Positions 35,920-44,754 of a stretch of 64,000 bases of DNA are shown here, piece after piece. The position numbers and the translations under genes are program-made. The stretch comes from CAZMGT01 sp964565895. Its GTDB lineage: Bacteria > Armatimonadota > Zipacnadia > UBA1398 > CAZMGT01. Position 1 is the first letter of the stretch; each line of letters begins with the position of its first letter. A model generated the notes under the pieces. It saw nothing but the letters and a program-made list of their open reading frames with translations. It had not been told where the DNA came from and did no database searches. Location: contig CAZMGT010000001.1 in assembly GCA_964565895.1 (NCBI GenBank), positions 186,001 through 250,000 on the forward strand, read 5' to 3'.

Positions 35920-37344
35920 TTACGCGCGCTTTTTGCGCGACGCGCGAGGGGCGTCGGGCGCGTTTACCTTGGGAAGCCAGCGCGCAAGCTCGCGCTTGAC
36001 CTCCGCATACTCGGGCTTATTCGCGAGGTTGTACCACTCTAACTCGTCTTTCTCGTGGTCGTAGAGCTCCTCCGTGCCGTCTCTGTAGCGAATATACCTC
36101 CACCGTTCGCTGCGCACGGAGTGGTTCTCTCTGCCGTGCGTGGTCACCGCGGGCCTTTCCTTGGGAGCCGTGGGATCTTTCAGCCAGCGGACGAGGCTTA
36201 TCCCCTCAAGCTCTTTTTTCGGCTTAAGATCGCACAGCTCAATTAGCGTGGGATAGATGTCAAGCAGGTTCACGGGCCGCGGGCAGCGCCCGCCAGGTTT
36301 CGTGACACCGGGGACGATCATCGCCAACACGTTGTGCGTCGCTTCCTCCCACAGGGCAAACTTGCGCCAGTGCAGCTTCTCCCCAAGGTGCCAGCCGTGA
36401 TCGCTCCATAGGACCACGATGGTGTTCTTGGCATAGGGGCTCTTCTCCAAGGCGTCGAGCACGCGCCCCACGCACCTGTCCACAAACGCCCCGCAGGCAA
36501 GATACGCGGCAACCGCCTTTCGCCAGTTATGTGTCTGGATCACCTTCTTGTGATCGTTGGTGCGCGCCATCTCCCGCCCAAGCGGGGGGATATCGTCCAG
36601 ATCGTCCTCCTTAACGTTGGGCAGGGTGACTTTTTCCGAAGGGAACATCTCGAAATACTTGCGCGGCACATACCACGGCAAATGCGGGCGGAAAAAGCCC
36701 ACGCCAAGGAAGAATGGCTTTTTGTGGTCCTTCTGCAGCTCGCCTATCGCCCACTGCGAAACCTTCCAATCGCCCATATCCTCGTCGTCGACGTCAATCG
36801 GCCCCCAGTCAAAATGTCCCGTCTTAGGGATTCCGTTTAGCGGGGGGTTAGGGGGCATGGGGTCTGGCGGCTTCGTTTCCGTTTTCGAGGGAAAGTATTC
36901 GTGCCACGAGGGCGGATCGGGATATGCCCCGTGAAAGATCTTGCCCCCGCCCACGACGCGATAGCCGTGGGCCATGAAGTGCTGCGGCAGGGTCACCGCG
37001 TCTTTAAGCACCGGCCGCCACGGTTGGCTATTGTGGTATACGCCAGATGTTGAGGGGCGAATGCCGGTAAGCAGCGCGGTGCGCGAGGGATTGCAGGCAG
37101 GCGCCGCGCAATATGTCCGCGTGAACAACACGCCGCGCTGCGCGAGACGATCGATATTCGGCGTCCGCGCGTCGGGATGGCCGCCCAGGCAGCCTGTCCA
37201 GTCGTTGAGGTCGTCTATCGCGATGAACAGCACGTTCGGGCGGTCCAGCGGCGAGGGCCTCGTCCAGGCGTATCTCGCCAAAACAATACTCCCCGCGCCA
37301 AGCGCTGCCGCCTTAAGAAACTGGCGCCTTTTCATTTTCCTCAT
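35920..37344 (-). CDS. Tat-exported iduronate-2-sulfatase-like sulfatase
   Basis: About 474 residues from the ATG at 37344 (GGGGGTGG upstream); the frame opens at 37389. The Tat leader is KRRQFLKAAALGAGSIV. The metal strand RPNVLFIAIDDLNDWTGCLG and the motif CNPSR (Cys84) in APACNPSRTALLTGIRPSTS are typical of the iduronate-2-sulfatase-like branch. Further blocks are GGGKIFHG, LGVGFFRPHLPWYVP and WSDHGWHLGEK. The branch name rests on similarity; activity on uronates is inference. The end is basic (SRKKRA). It is separated from the sialidase-like gene by 275 bp holding a nested hairpin. Confidence 0.93.
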   Translation of the reverse strand: MRKMKRRQFLKAAALGAGSIVLARYAWTRPSPLDRPNVLFIAIDDLNDWTGCLGGHPDARTPNIDRLAQRGVLFTRTYCAAPACNPSRTALLTGIRPSTSGVYHNSQPWRPVLKDAVTLPQHFMAHGYRVVGGGKIFHGAYPDPPSWHEYFPSKTETKPPDPMPPNPPLNGIPKTGHFDWGPIDVDDEDMGDWKVSQWAIGELQKDHKKPFFLGVGFFRPHLPWYVPRKYFEMFPSEKVTLPNVKEDDLDDIPPLGREMARTNDHKKVIQTHNWRKAVAAYLACGAFVDRCVGRVLDALEKSPYAKNTIVVLWSDHGWHLGEKLHWRKFALWEEATHNVLAMIVPGVTKPGGRCPRPVNLLDIYPTLIELCDLKPKKELEGISLVRWLKDPTAPKERPAVTTHGRENHSVRSERWRYIRYRDGTEELYDHEKDELEWYNLANKPEYAEVKRELARWLPKVNAPDAPRASRKKRA

Positions 37345-37553
37345 GGTGTCCACCCCCAAGCGGTATTGCCGGCTTAAACTGCCGTTCAACTTGCCCTAAG
37401 CGGGCACCTGCAGGCGCGTTGCCCTCGCCTTTCGCTCATCGCTTCTGCGCCCGCCAAAAGCGGCGCGCGGCGCACCATCCGCTGGCCCCGCGTGCCCGAG
37501 CTGTTGCTTCTTTGCTGCAAGGCAAACCCCTGCCGCCCGCTTCGCAACTTCGC

Positions 37554-37597
37554 TTGCCCGCTGTGCCGCGCGGTCGGTGCACGCGGTGGGCGGGCAA
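37554..37597 (-). other. Nested GC-rich hairpin downstream of the sialidase-like gene
   Basis: TTGCCCGC (37554-37561) pairs perfectly with GCGGGCAA (37590-37597), with an inner CCGCG/CGCGG stem. It begins 23 bp after the stop of the sialidase-like gene. No T tract follows, so it may be a 3-prime stabiliser or processing site rather than a terminator. Confidence 0.35.
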
Positions 37598-37619
37598 CCG
37601 CGATTTGCATAGTTCCAAG

Positions 37620-39950
37620 TCATGGCTCCCTTTCCACGCCGGTTAGCCATTCCAAGCTGAACCTCGCGAAGGTAATTGTTTCATATGGGCTCTTTTCGCC
37701 GCGCTCGTAAAGGCAACCGATGCTCATGTCAGGTAGCACGGCGAGGCACGAGTAGGCGCTCGGGCCCTCATACAGCGTCCTCGCGACGGGCCACGTTGCG
37801 CCCTCGTCGTAGCTTAGGCGAACGGTAAGGCACTTTCTTTCCGTCCTGCTTGCGGGGTTTGAAAAGAGCAGGCGGTTCTTCGTCCCCTCTCGCGCGCAGG
37901 TGTAACGGACAATGCTCGCTTGGCAGACGGGCTCGATTAGCGTGCTGTCAAAGCTCAGCCTTTCCCATGTTTCTCCGCCGTCGCGGCTTAGCGCTTCGGC
38001 GCGCATTTGCCCCTTGTCCTTCGCCTGCCCTTCCCGACCCCAGTAGTTGCGCATATTGACTAGCAGCGCGCCATCGGCAAGCTCCACAAGCTGGCATTCG
38101 TCGGTGTGTTCGGCGACGGTTCCCCCAAGCGCCCATGTTTTCCCGTGGTCGTCGCTGAAAAACACGTGCGAGTGCTTAACCCAGCGCCCGCCCTTTCTCT
38201 CGCGGTGGTCGCAGGGAATTAGTAGCCTCCCCTTGTGTTTCCCATATCGCAACTGAACCCCGACACCCGGCCCGGTGGCATACCACCCCCATCCCGCTCT
38301 CTTCACGTCTTTTGTAATGTCTTGCGGGGGAGACCATGTTATGCCATCGTCTTTACTGAACGTAATCAGCACGCGATCGTTGTTCTTGGTCATCGCCAGC
38401 CAAATTATCCCTGTGTCTCTGTCGAGCACAGCGCAGGGGTTTCCGATGGTAATTTCTGCGTCGCCGCCTTCTTCATAAACGATACTTTGTGCAGACCACG
38501 TCCGGCCGTGGTCTGTGCTCCGCTTAACGAGGATGTCAATGTCTCCGTGGTCGCGCGCGCTGTTTTTTCTCCCCTCGCAGAAAGCAAGCAGCGTGCCCTT
38601 TGCGGTGACTAGCAGAGACGGTATGCGATAGGTGTGGTAGCCTTCCCTGCCGCTGACATAGACGGGAACTTGCGTGGGGGCGAGCTCGGCGGCGCGCTTG
38701 TCGATCTCCGCAAGGGTAAAGCGCACGCTTAGAACAATTGGCTCCTCGTCTTCTGTCACACGACAATACGTGGTGGCCACGAATGTCCCGTCGGGCAGCA
38801 GCTCCAAGCCAGCATATCCGGTGTCATACATTCTTGTGCTGTCCAACAGCCTAACGCGATACTGCCCTTGTCTGCCTCGAACGATATCTTCGTATCGTCC
38901 CACCCAAGCGACAAAGTCGCCCTTCGTGGGGCTTACCCTGGTCGTGTCGCGAAAAACAACAACCAGCCTGCCGTCGCGAGCATATCGCGCCACGTGCCGG
39001 TCGCCGGTAAGGCTTGCGGGAAGCTCTCGCGGGGCGGTCCACGTCCTGCCTTCGTCGTCGCTAAACATTACGAACGAGTTATATTTTCGGCTGTTTTCGC
39101 GCATTAGGCAGGCCAGTTGCTTTCCATCCGGCGAGCGCACCACGCCAGGCTCGCAAAGGTGCGCCTTTGGGTGTTCCGCCACCACCTCGGGAGCAGACCA
39201 TGTCAATCCGCCGTCGTAAGAGAGCGTTTTGTAGATGCGAAACACGCGCTCTCTACCTGCTAGCCCTTCCGCTGTAAGAAACCGGCCATCGTCGTGAAAC
39301 ATCGCCATATAGGCGCCGTCGCGCAGGCGGACGATGCTGCTCATCGCTACTATTCCGCCGAAGTTCCCTATGGGGCGAAGGGGCGTCCACGTCTTGCCCT
39401 CATCTTCCGAATAGGCCATTCGTATGGGATATAACCCCGAGAAAAGCACAAGGCGCGCCGCGCCGTGTTTGTCCACCAGGCGAAAGATGGTTGGCGTTTC
39501 CTTTGACGTCGCCCAGTTTTCCGGAACGGGCAGCCTGGCGGACCAGGTCAGCCCCCCGTCTGTGCTTTTTTTCATAACAATAGCCCCGCCCCCGTGCCCT
39601 TTGGGGTAAACGGCGATTATTGTTTTGCCGTCCGGCAAGAGCACAGTGCTCGGGTGCCCGAGATATTGCCCGGGCTCGCGACCTACGACTATCTGGCGCC
39701 AGGCGTCGCGCGAAAGATCGATTAATGGAATCGTATAGTAGGGGAGTTTCGCCCACATGGTTTGCTCCGATGTGCTGGCGCCGCCCGCCGCACGGCTCAC
39801 TTGCGCTTCGCTGCCCGTCGGCGCAGGCCGCGCGCCTTGCGCAAACAGCCCTTCACCCAGGCTCCCGAACGAAAGCGCGCCAGCGGCCACCCACGCAGCA
39901 ACGAAAGGCGCAGCCCGCGCGCTTAATGCTTTTATAAAGGGCCCGCGCAT
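37620..39950 (-). CDS. Exported double-propeller sialidase-like protein (GH33-type C-terminal half)
   Basis: A 776-residue protein with an N-terminal leader (APFVAAWVAAGALSFGSLG). Two BNR/Asp-box propellers are in tandem. The first half has STDGGLTW, SEDEGKTW, SYDGGLTW and SDDEGRTW. The second begins GREGYHTYRIPSLLV with the sialidase YRIP arginine (Arg442) and CEGRKNSARDHGDIDIL, then STDHGRTW, SKDDGITW, SDDHGKTW and SRDGGETW. Only the second half shows the GH33-type arginine motif. If active it would release sialic acid or a related sugar; the first propeller may bind glycan. AAGGAAAT precedes the ATG at 39950. It lies between two sulfatase genes. Confidence 0.85.
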   Translation of the reverse strand: MRGPFIKALSARAAPFVAAWVAAGALSFGSLGEGLFAQGARPAPTGSEAQVSRAAGGASTSEQTMWAKLPYYTIPLIDLSRDAWRQIVVGREPGQYLGHPSTVLLPDGKTIIAVYPKGHGGGAIVMKKSTDGGLTWSARLPVPENWATSKETPTIFRLVDKHGAARLVLFSGLYPIRMAYSEDEGKTWTPLRPIGNFGGIVAMSSIVRLRDGAYMAMFHDDGRFLTAEGLAGRERVFRIYKTLSYDGGLTWSAPEVVAEHPKAHLCEPGVVRSPDGKQLACLMRENSRKYNSFVMFSDDEGRTWTAPRELPASLTGDRHVARYARDGRLVVVFRDTTRVSPTKGDFVAWVGRYEDIVRGRQGQYRVRLLDSTRMYDTGYAGLELLPDGTFVATTYCRVTEDEEPIVLSVRFTLAEIDKRAAELAPTQVPVYVSGREGYHTYRIPSLLVTAKGTLLAFCEGRKNSARDHGDIDILVKRSTDHGRTWSAQSIVYEEGGDAEITIGNPCAVLDRDTGIIWLAMTKNNDRVLITFSKDDGITWSPPQDITKDVKRAGWGWYATGPGVGVQLRYGKHKGRLLIPCDHRERKGGRWVKHSHVFFSDDHGKTWALGGTVAEHTDECQLVELADGALLVNMRNYWGREGQAKDKGQMRAEALSRDGGETWERLSFDSTLIEPVCQASIVRYTCAREGTKNRLLFSNPASRTERKCLTVRLSYDEGATWPVARTLYEGPSAYSCLAVLPDMSIGCLYERGEKSPYETITFARFSLEWLTGVEREP

Positions 39951-40255
39951 GTGTTATTTCCTTTGCAGCAGATTGCCTGGGCCGGGCGCGATCTTTTCGC
40001 CCAAAAAGGCCACAGCTAACAGCGGGCGCTGCCCGCCTTGCCGCCCATTTCCTTCAACGCGAGCAGGCCGCCCGAGCGCCCGCCGCTAAACTCGCCATTC
40101 TGCCCCGCAATGCCCCCGCTGCGGCAACCAAGCGCTGGGATACGGCAAAACAGCGCCGCCCTCCGCCCGCGCCACGGTGGGCGAGCGCCGCGGGGGCATG
40201 CTCCGCGCTCGATGGAGCGCCCGCGGAAAAGCCCTGGCCGGCGCAAGAGCCTGTC
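39951..40255. other. Non-coding 305-bp gap
   Basis: GC-rich spacer between a sulfatase stop and the sialidase-like start. It holds the nested hairpin at 40188-40226; no convincing promoter or small gene is seen. Short open frames here have no ribosome site and no recognisable content. Confidence 0.5.
40188..40226 (-). other. Nested GC-rich hairpin downstream of a sulfatase gene
   Basis: CCGCGGG (40188-40194) pairs with CCCGCGG (40220-40226), with an inner GCTCC/GGAGC stem (40200-40204 and 40214-40218). It starts 30 bp after the sulfatase stop, like the element at 37554-37597, and lacks a T tract. Confidence 0.35.
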
Positions 40256-41656
40256 CTACGCCGGCCACTTGTCCGCCATGGGGTCGTCCACCTTCTTCTG
40301 CCACTGGCGCAACTCGCCGCGCAGGCGGCTAATGGTCTCCGCATAGCGGTTGTCTGAGGAAAGGTTTGTCGTCTCCCAGGGGTCGCTGGCAAGGTCGAAA
40401 AGCTGTGTCGTTTTCTTCCCGCGGACGAAATATTCGATTAGCTTAAACCTCTCCTCGCGCACCATTCGCTGAACGTTCCGATATGCCCCGAACACGCTAT
40501 CGCGCACTTTCCTGCTCTTGCCGGAGATTATTGGTGCCAGGCTTTTCCCCTCCACCGTGCTGGGGACGGGCAGCCCCGCGAGGTCGCAAATCGTCGGGAA
40601 AATGTCGTGCATATAGCACAACGCGTCGGACGTTTTCCCCTGAGGAATGCCCGGCCCGCAAAACACAAGCGGCACGCGCACGCTGTGCTCGTACAGATTC
40701 TGCTTGCCCATTAGCCCGTGCTGGCCGACAGCCAAGCCGTTGTCGCCGGAGAAGATAATGATTGTGTTCTGCGCGTGGCCGGACTGCTCTAACGCGTCGA
40801 GCACGCGCCCGATTTGGGCATCGAGGTGGGTAATCATCGCGTAGTAGTCGGCGATATGCTTGCGCACGACTTCCGGCGTGCGCGGCCAAGGGGCGAGCTT
40901 TTCGTCGCGAATCTTCATCTCCCCGTTGTCAAACGGATGCTCGGGGAGGAAGTTCTTAGGAAGCGAAATCTTGCTTGGGTCGTACATCTTGGCATACTTC
41001 TCCGGCGCCATTCGCGGGTCGTGCGGCGCGGTATAGGCAACGTAGAGCAAAAACGGCCTTTTGCCATCGTATTCGCGCAGAAACTGTATCGCGGCGTCGC
41101 TAAACAGCTCGCTGGAAAACTTTTCGCCCTTATACGCCTTGCCTTTGGGATATTTCCCCTCCGGGTCGAAATCGTACACCGGCACCTGCAGGTGGTTGCT
41201 CATCCCGCCGAAGAAAATCTTCGCCCCCCTGGTAAATCCCCAGGCAAACGTCTCCCGGCCGTTGTGCCACTTGCCCGTCCCGAAAGTAACATAGCCGTGC
41301 TCGCGCAAAAGCTCGGGAAAGGTCGTCCCCTTTTCTATCGGCTCCGCGCGGTACAGCGTCCGCCCGGTAAGGAGCATCGCTCTGCTGCACACGCACACCG
41401 CGCCGCGCGTTGAACCCATGATGAATGCATGCGTAAACGCGGTCCCCCTCTTTACCAAGCGATCCATGTTTGGCGTAATGATCTCCTTGTTGCCCAGCGC
41501 GTGGATGGTGTCGAACCGCTGATCGTCTGAGAACAGGAATAGGATATTAGGCCTTCTCTGGCCCGAGGCAGAGTTTAGCCGCGAGACGAAGGGCAGCAGA
41601 GCGGCGCCAAGCTTTGCCGTGCGCTTAAGAAACTCGCGGCGGCCGCTTTTTCCCAT
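40256..41656 (-). CDS. Tat-exported type I sulfatase with CVCSR motif
   Basis: 466 residues with a Tat leader (GRREFLKRTAKLGAALL). The metal strand is RRPNILFLFSDDQRFDT. The maturation motif reads CVCSR (Cys88) in RGAVCVCSRAMLLTGR, with a second cysteine where Pro or Ala is usual. The GKWHNGRE block, FSGDNGLAVGQHGLMGKQNL and LFDLASDPWETTNL follow. It is the last of four clustered sulfatases, 58 bp after the preceding gene, and probably ends the operon that begins at 51653. Its substrate is unknown. Confidence 0.93.
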   Translation of the reverse strand: MGKSGRREFLKRTAKLGAALLPFVSRLNSASGQRRPNILFLFSDDQRFDTIHALGNKEIITPNMDRLVKRGTAFTHAFIMGSTRGAVCVCSRAMLLTGRTLYRAEPIEKGTTFPELLREHGYVTFGTGKWHNGRETFAWGFTRGAKIFFGGMSNHLQVPVYDFDPEGKYPKGKAYKGEKFSSELFSDAAIQFLREYDGKRPFLLYVAYTAPHDPRMAPEKYAKMYDPSKISLPKNFLPEHPFDNGEMKIRDEKLAPWPRTPEVVRKHIADYYAMITHLDAQIGRVLDALEQSGHAQNTIIIFSGDNGLAVGQHGLMGKQNLYEHSVRVPLVFCGPGIPQGKTSDALCYMHDIFPTICDLAGLPVPSTVEGKSLAPIISGKSRKVRDSVFGAYRNVQRMVREERFKLIEYFVRGKKTTQLFDLASDPWETTNLSSDNRYAETISRLRGELRQWQKKVDDPMADKWPA

Positions 41657-41714
41657 CGTTCATCACTCCTTTTTGCTTTTCGCTCGCAACGAACGCCAGT
41701 GCTTTCACGCGCGC

Positions 41715-43148
41715 TTATTTCTTTTTCTCGCCAGAGCCAGGCCAGGGATAGTCGTTCTTGCCGGCAAGCGGGTCTACGGGCCCCTTGGGCAGCGTCTTTT
41801 GCCAGGCAAGAAGCTTTTCCGAAAGCCGCTTGACAATATCGGGGTGCTTTTCCGCAACGTTGTTTAGCTCGGTGGGGTCGCGCGGGATGTTATACAGCTC
41901 CACGCGGCTGCCGTCGGGGTTCATGAGCAGTTTCCACGGGCCTTCGCGAATGGCGAGCATCGGGCTGCGGTGAAACACGTCGCCGGCAATACTAAACCGC
42001 CACTCCCACATAATGGGCTTTGTGCGCGGGCGCGACTTGCCCAGGAGAATGTCGCTCACATCCTCGCCGTCGGGGTTTAGCCCGGCGGGCACCTCGATCC
42101 CCGCGAGGTGGCACACCGTGGGCAGGAAATCCACCGCGGTAAGCACAGACGTGCTGTCTACGCGGCCCGCGGGAATATGCCCTGGCCAGCGCACGATGAA
42201 CGGCATGCGAATGCCGCCCTCGTACAAACTGCGCTTGCGCCCGCGGAACGGGCCGGCGGAGCCCACCGCGCTGTGGCTTGCGTTGCGAACGTGAATGTCC
42301 TCCGGGCCGTTGTCGCTCGAGAAGAAGACCACCGTGTTTTCGGCCAGGCCCAGCTCGTCGAGCTTGCGCACAAGCCTGCCGATCTCCTTGTCGAGGTCGG
42401 TGACCGAGGCGTAGTAAATCTGCATCGCCCCTTTATAGGGCAGCTTGCGCCCCCCGGGCGCGAGGTGGCGGTAGGGCTTCATCTGCTCCTCCGTGGGGTG
42501 GAGGATGGCGTGGGGAACGAGCGTCCACACATTCACGTAAAACGGCCGGTCGCGGTTGGCTTCGATGAACTTAATCGCCTCGTCGACGATAAGCGCGGTT
42601 GACTTCGCGCGGAAGTAGGGGTCGGTGCGTTGCTCCTCCCACGTGGGGCCGTTCGCATTCAGGGCGCGGTAGGCGTCGATGCCATATGCGCTGGGCTCTG
42701 GCGCGCCCTCTCCGCTGCCCAGGTGCCACTTGCCAAAGTGCGCTGTGGCATAGCCGGCGTCGTGCAACAGCTTAGTAATCGTCGTCACACCCGGGTCGAG
42801 GAAGTTGGGCATGCCGCGGCTGGCGTTTTGCTCCGGCCGGGCGAAGTGCCCGTGGATCTTGTGGCGCGCGGGAAAGTGCCCCGTCATAAACGCCGCGCGG
42901 CTGGGCGAGCAAACGGCGGAGTTAACGTAAAACTGGGTAAACAGCGTCCCCTGCGCGGCGAGGCGGTCTAAGTTGGGCGTTTTGATTTGCCGGTGCCCGT
43001 AGCAGTGCAGGTCGCCCCAGCCCAGGTCGTCGGCGAGGATAAAAATAAAGTTTGGCCTCCGCCCAAGCTGCTCGGCAAAAGCGAAGGCGCCGAGTAGCGA
43101 CCATACGCCAGCGATCCCGGAAAGCCGCAAAAACTCCCTGCGCGTCAT
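41715..43148 (-). CDS. Tat-exported arylsulfatase-like sulfatase
   Basis: About 477 residues from the ATG at 43148 (AAGGAG upstream; the GTG at 43157 overlaps that site). Leader: TRREFLRLSGIAGVWSLLG. Landmarks are RRPNFIFILADDLGWGDLHC, motif CSPSR (Cys80), GKWHLGSGEG, FFSSDNGPEDIHVRN and the C-terminal ELYNIPRDPTELNNV. The ADDLGWGDL opening places it in the arylsulfatase A / GALNS-like branch, which includes enzymes for sulfated galactose and galactosamine, an inference. It is 19 bp downstream of the next sulfatase, so translation is likely linked. Confidence 0.94.
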   Translation of the reverse strand: MTRREFLRLSGIAGVWSLLGAFAFAEQLGRRPNFIFILADDLGWGDLHCYGHRQIKTPNLDRLAAQGTLFTQFYVNSAVCSPSRAAFMTGHFPARHKIHGHFARPEQNASRGMPNFLDPGVTTITKLLHDAGYATAHFGKWHLGSGEGAPEPSAYGIDAYRALNANGPTWEEQRTDPYFRAKSTALIVDEAIKFIEANRDRPFYVNVWTLVPHAILHPTEEQMKPYRHLAPGGRKLPYKGAMQIYYASVTDLDKEIGRLVRKLDELGLAENTVVFFSSDNGPEDIHVRNASHSAVGSAGPFRGRKRSLYEGGIRMPFIVRWPGHIPAGRVDSTSVLTAVDFLPTVCHLAGIEVPAGLNPDGEDVSDILLGKSRPRTKPIMWEWRFSIAGDVFHRSPMLAIREGPWKLLMNPDGSRVELYNIPRDPTELNNVAEKHPDIVKRLSEKLLAWQKTLPKGPVDPLAGKNDYPWPGSGEKKK

Positions 43149-43167
43149 CGCCCTCACTCCTTACTCC

Positions 43168-44655
43168 TTAGCTCTGCTTTCCCCGCCGGCGCCCGCCCCG
43201 CGCCCCCGCGGGGTTATATTTCGGGTTGCGTTCTGTAGGCACGGGGGCGCCAATTTCCTCCCGCCAGCGGACAAGCCGTTCGTGCAGCTCGCGCACCTTG
43301 TCCGGCATTTTCTGCGCCAGGTTGTTCTTTTCCCCAATGTCCTCGCTCAGGTTATATAGCTCAAGCGTCCCATCCTCGAAGAACTCAATGAGCTTAAAAT
43401 CTCCCTGGCGAATGACGCCCGCGGGCGTCGTGCGCCACGTCCCGTTCCGAGCTTGGAGGTAGGCCGGGAAATGCCAGAAAATGGCCTCGCGCTTGAGCTT
43501 TCCCGTCTGCTTGAGCAGCGGAACAAGGCTCTCCCCGTCGAGCACGTGGCCTGCCGGCGGGTCTACTCCGGCGATCTCCAAAAATGTCGGGTAAAAGTCT
43601 ATCCCGATCACCGGCTCGTGGCACACCGTCCCCGGCTTAACCGCCGCGGGCCAGCGCACGACCATCGGCTCGCGAATGCCCCCCTCATAGAGCATCCCCT
43701 TGCCCCCGCGCAGAGGCGCGTTAGAGGTTATCTCGTTTTGCATTATCCCTAGCTCGCGGTAGCCTCCTACCCCGCCGTTGTCGGAAAAGAACACAACAAC
43801 CGTGTTTTCGGCAAGGCCCAGCTCATCGAGCTTAGCCATAATTCGCCCCACGCTTTGGTCCACGCTTTCGATCATCGCCGCATAGACGGGGTTGCGCTGG
43901 CCGTCGGCGGGGGGTTTTTGGCGATACTTTTCGACAAGCTCCTGTTTCCCCCGCAGGGGCGTATGCACGGCATAATGCGGCAGGTAGAGGAAAAACGGCT
44001 TGCTTTTGTTGGCCTCGATAAACTTCAGCGCTTCGTCGGTCAGCCTGTCGGTAAGGTATTCGCCCTTGGGCCCGTCGGGAAGATCCTTGTTGCGATATGG
44101 GCTGAAGTAGCTGCGCGGGCTGCCCGCGGCGTTGCCCGCAACGTTTACGTCAAACCCCTGCGCCCGCGGGCCAAACTCGGGGTCTGAGCCCAAATGCCAC
44201 TTGCCAATGCTTGCGCTAACGTAGCCCGCGGGCTTGAGCGCCTCGGCGATGGTAACAACCTCGCGGGGGAGCGTCGTCCGGTTCGGTATCGGGATAAGCT
44301 TGCGCAGCGCCGCCGGCCCGCGCTCCGACGTGCCCACGGTATATACCCCGTGCCGGGGCGTATACTGCCCGGAGAGAATGCACGCCCGCGTGGGGGCGCA
44401 GTTCGGCGCGTTAGCATAGGCGTTCGTGAACACCATCCCCTGCTTCGCCAAGCGGTCGATGTTCGGCGTTTCGTAGTACTTGCTTCCCATAAACCCCACG
44501 TCTTTGTAGCCCAAGTCGTCGATGAGGATAAAAACGAAGTTCGGCCGCCGCTGCTCCCTGCTCTGCCGCCCCTCGCAGCCGAGGTTGGACAGCGCGGCCA
44601 CCGAGGCGTAGCCAAGCAGGGTGCGAATGTACTGCCTGCGCGTCATCTTGCTCAT
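43168..44655 (-). CDS. Tat-exported arylsulfatase-like sulfatase
   Basis: 495 residues. Leader: TRRQYIRTLLGYASVAALSNLGC; the cysteine after the hydrophobic stretch could be lipidated but the lipobox is not canonical. Landmarks are RRPNFVFILIDDLGYKDVGF, motif CAPTR (Cys86) in NCAPTRACILSGQY, GKWHLGSDPEFG, FFSDNGGVGGYRE and ELYNLSEDIGEKNNL. The tail is strongly basic (PAGARGGRRRGKQS). GGAG lies 9 bases before the ATG at 44655. It is the second sulfatase in the four-gene run and differs clearly from its neighbours, so the run is not a recent duplication. Confidence 0.94.
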   Translation of the reverse strand: MSKMTRRQYIRTLLGYASVAALSNLGCEGRQSREQRRPNFVFILIDDLGYKDVGFMGSKYYETPNIDRLAKQGMVFTNAYANAPNCAPTRACILSGQYTPRHGVYTVGTSERGPAALRKLIPIPNRTTLPREVVTIAEALKPAGYVSASIGKWHLGSDPEFGPRAQGFDVNVAGNAAGSPRSYFSPYRNKDLPDGPKGEYLTDRLTDEALKFIEANKSKPFFLYLPHYAVHTPLRGKQELVEKYRQKPPADGQRNPVYAAMIESVDQSVGRIMAKLDELGLAENTVVVFFSDNGGVGGYRELGIMQNEITSNAPLRGGKGMLYEGGIREPMVVRWPAAVKPGTVCHEPVIGIDFYPTFLEIAGVDPPAGHVLDGESLVPLLKQTGKLKREAIFWHFPAYLQARNGTWRTTPAGVIRQGDFKLIEFFEDGTLELYNLSEDIGEKNNLAQKMPDKVRELHERLVRWREEIGAPVPTERNPKYNPAGARGGRRRGKQS

Positions 44656-44754
44656 CGCTTGTGCTCCTCTCCAGGCGCATGCGGGTCGCTTGCTCGCTGG
44701 GGCCCGCGCAAGAAGCGCCGCCGGCTTCCGTTTGCGCCGTGCGCTTGCCGCGCG

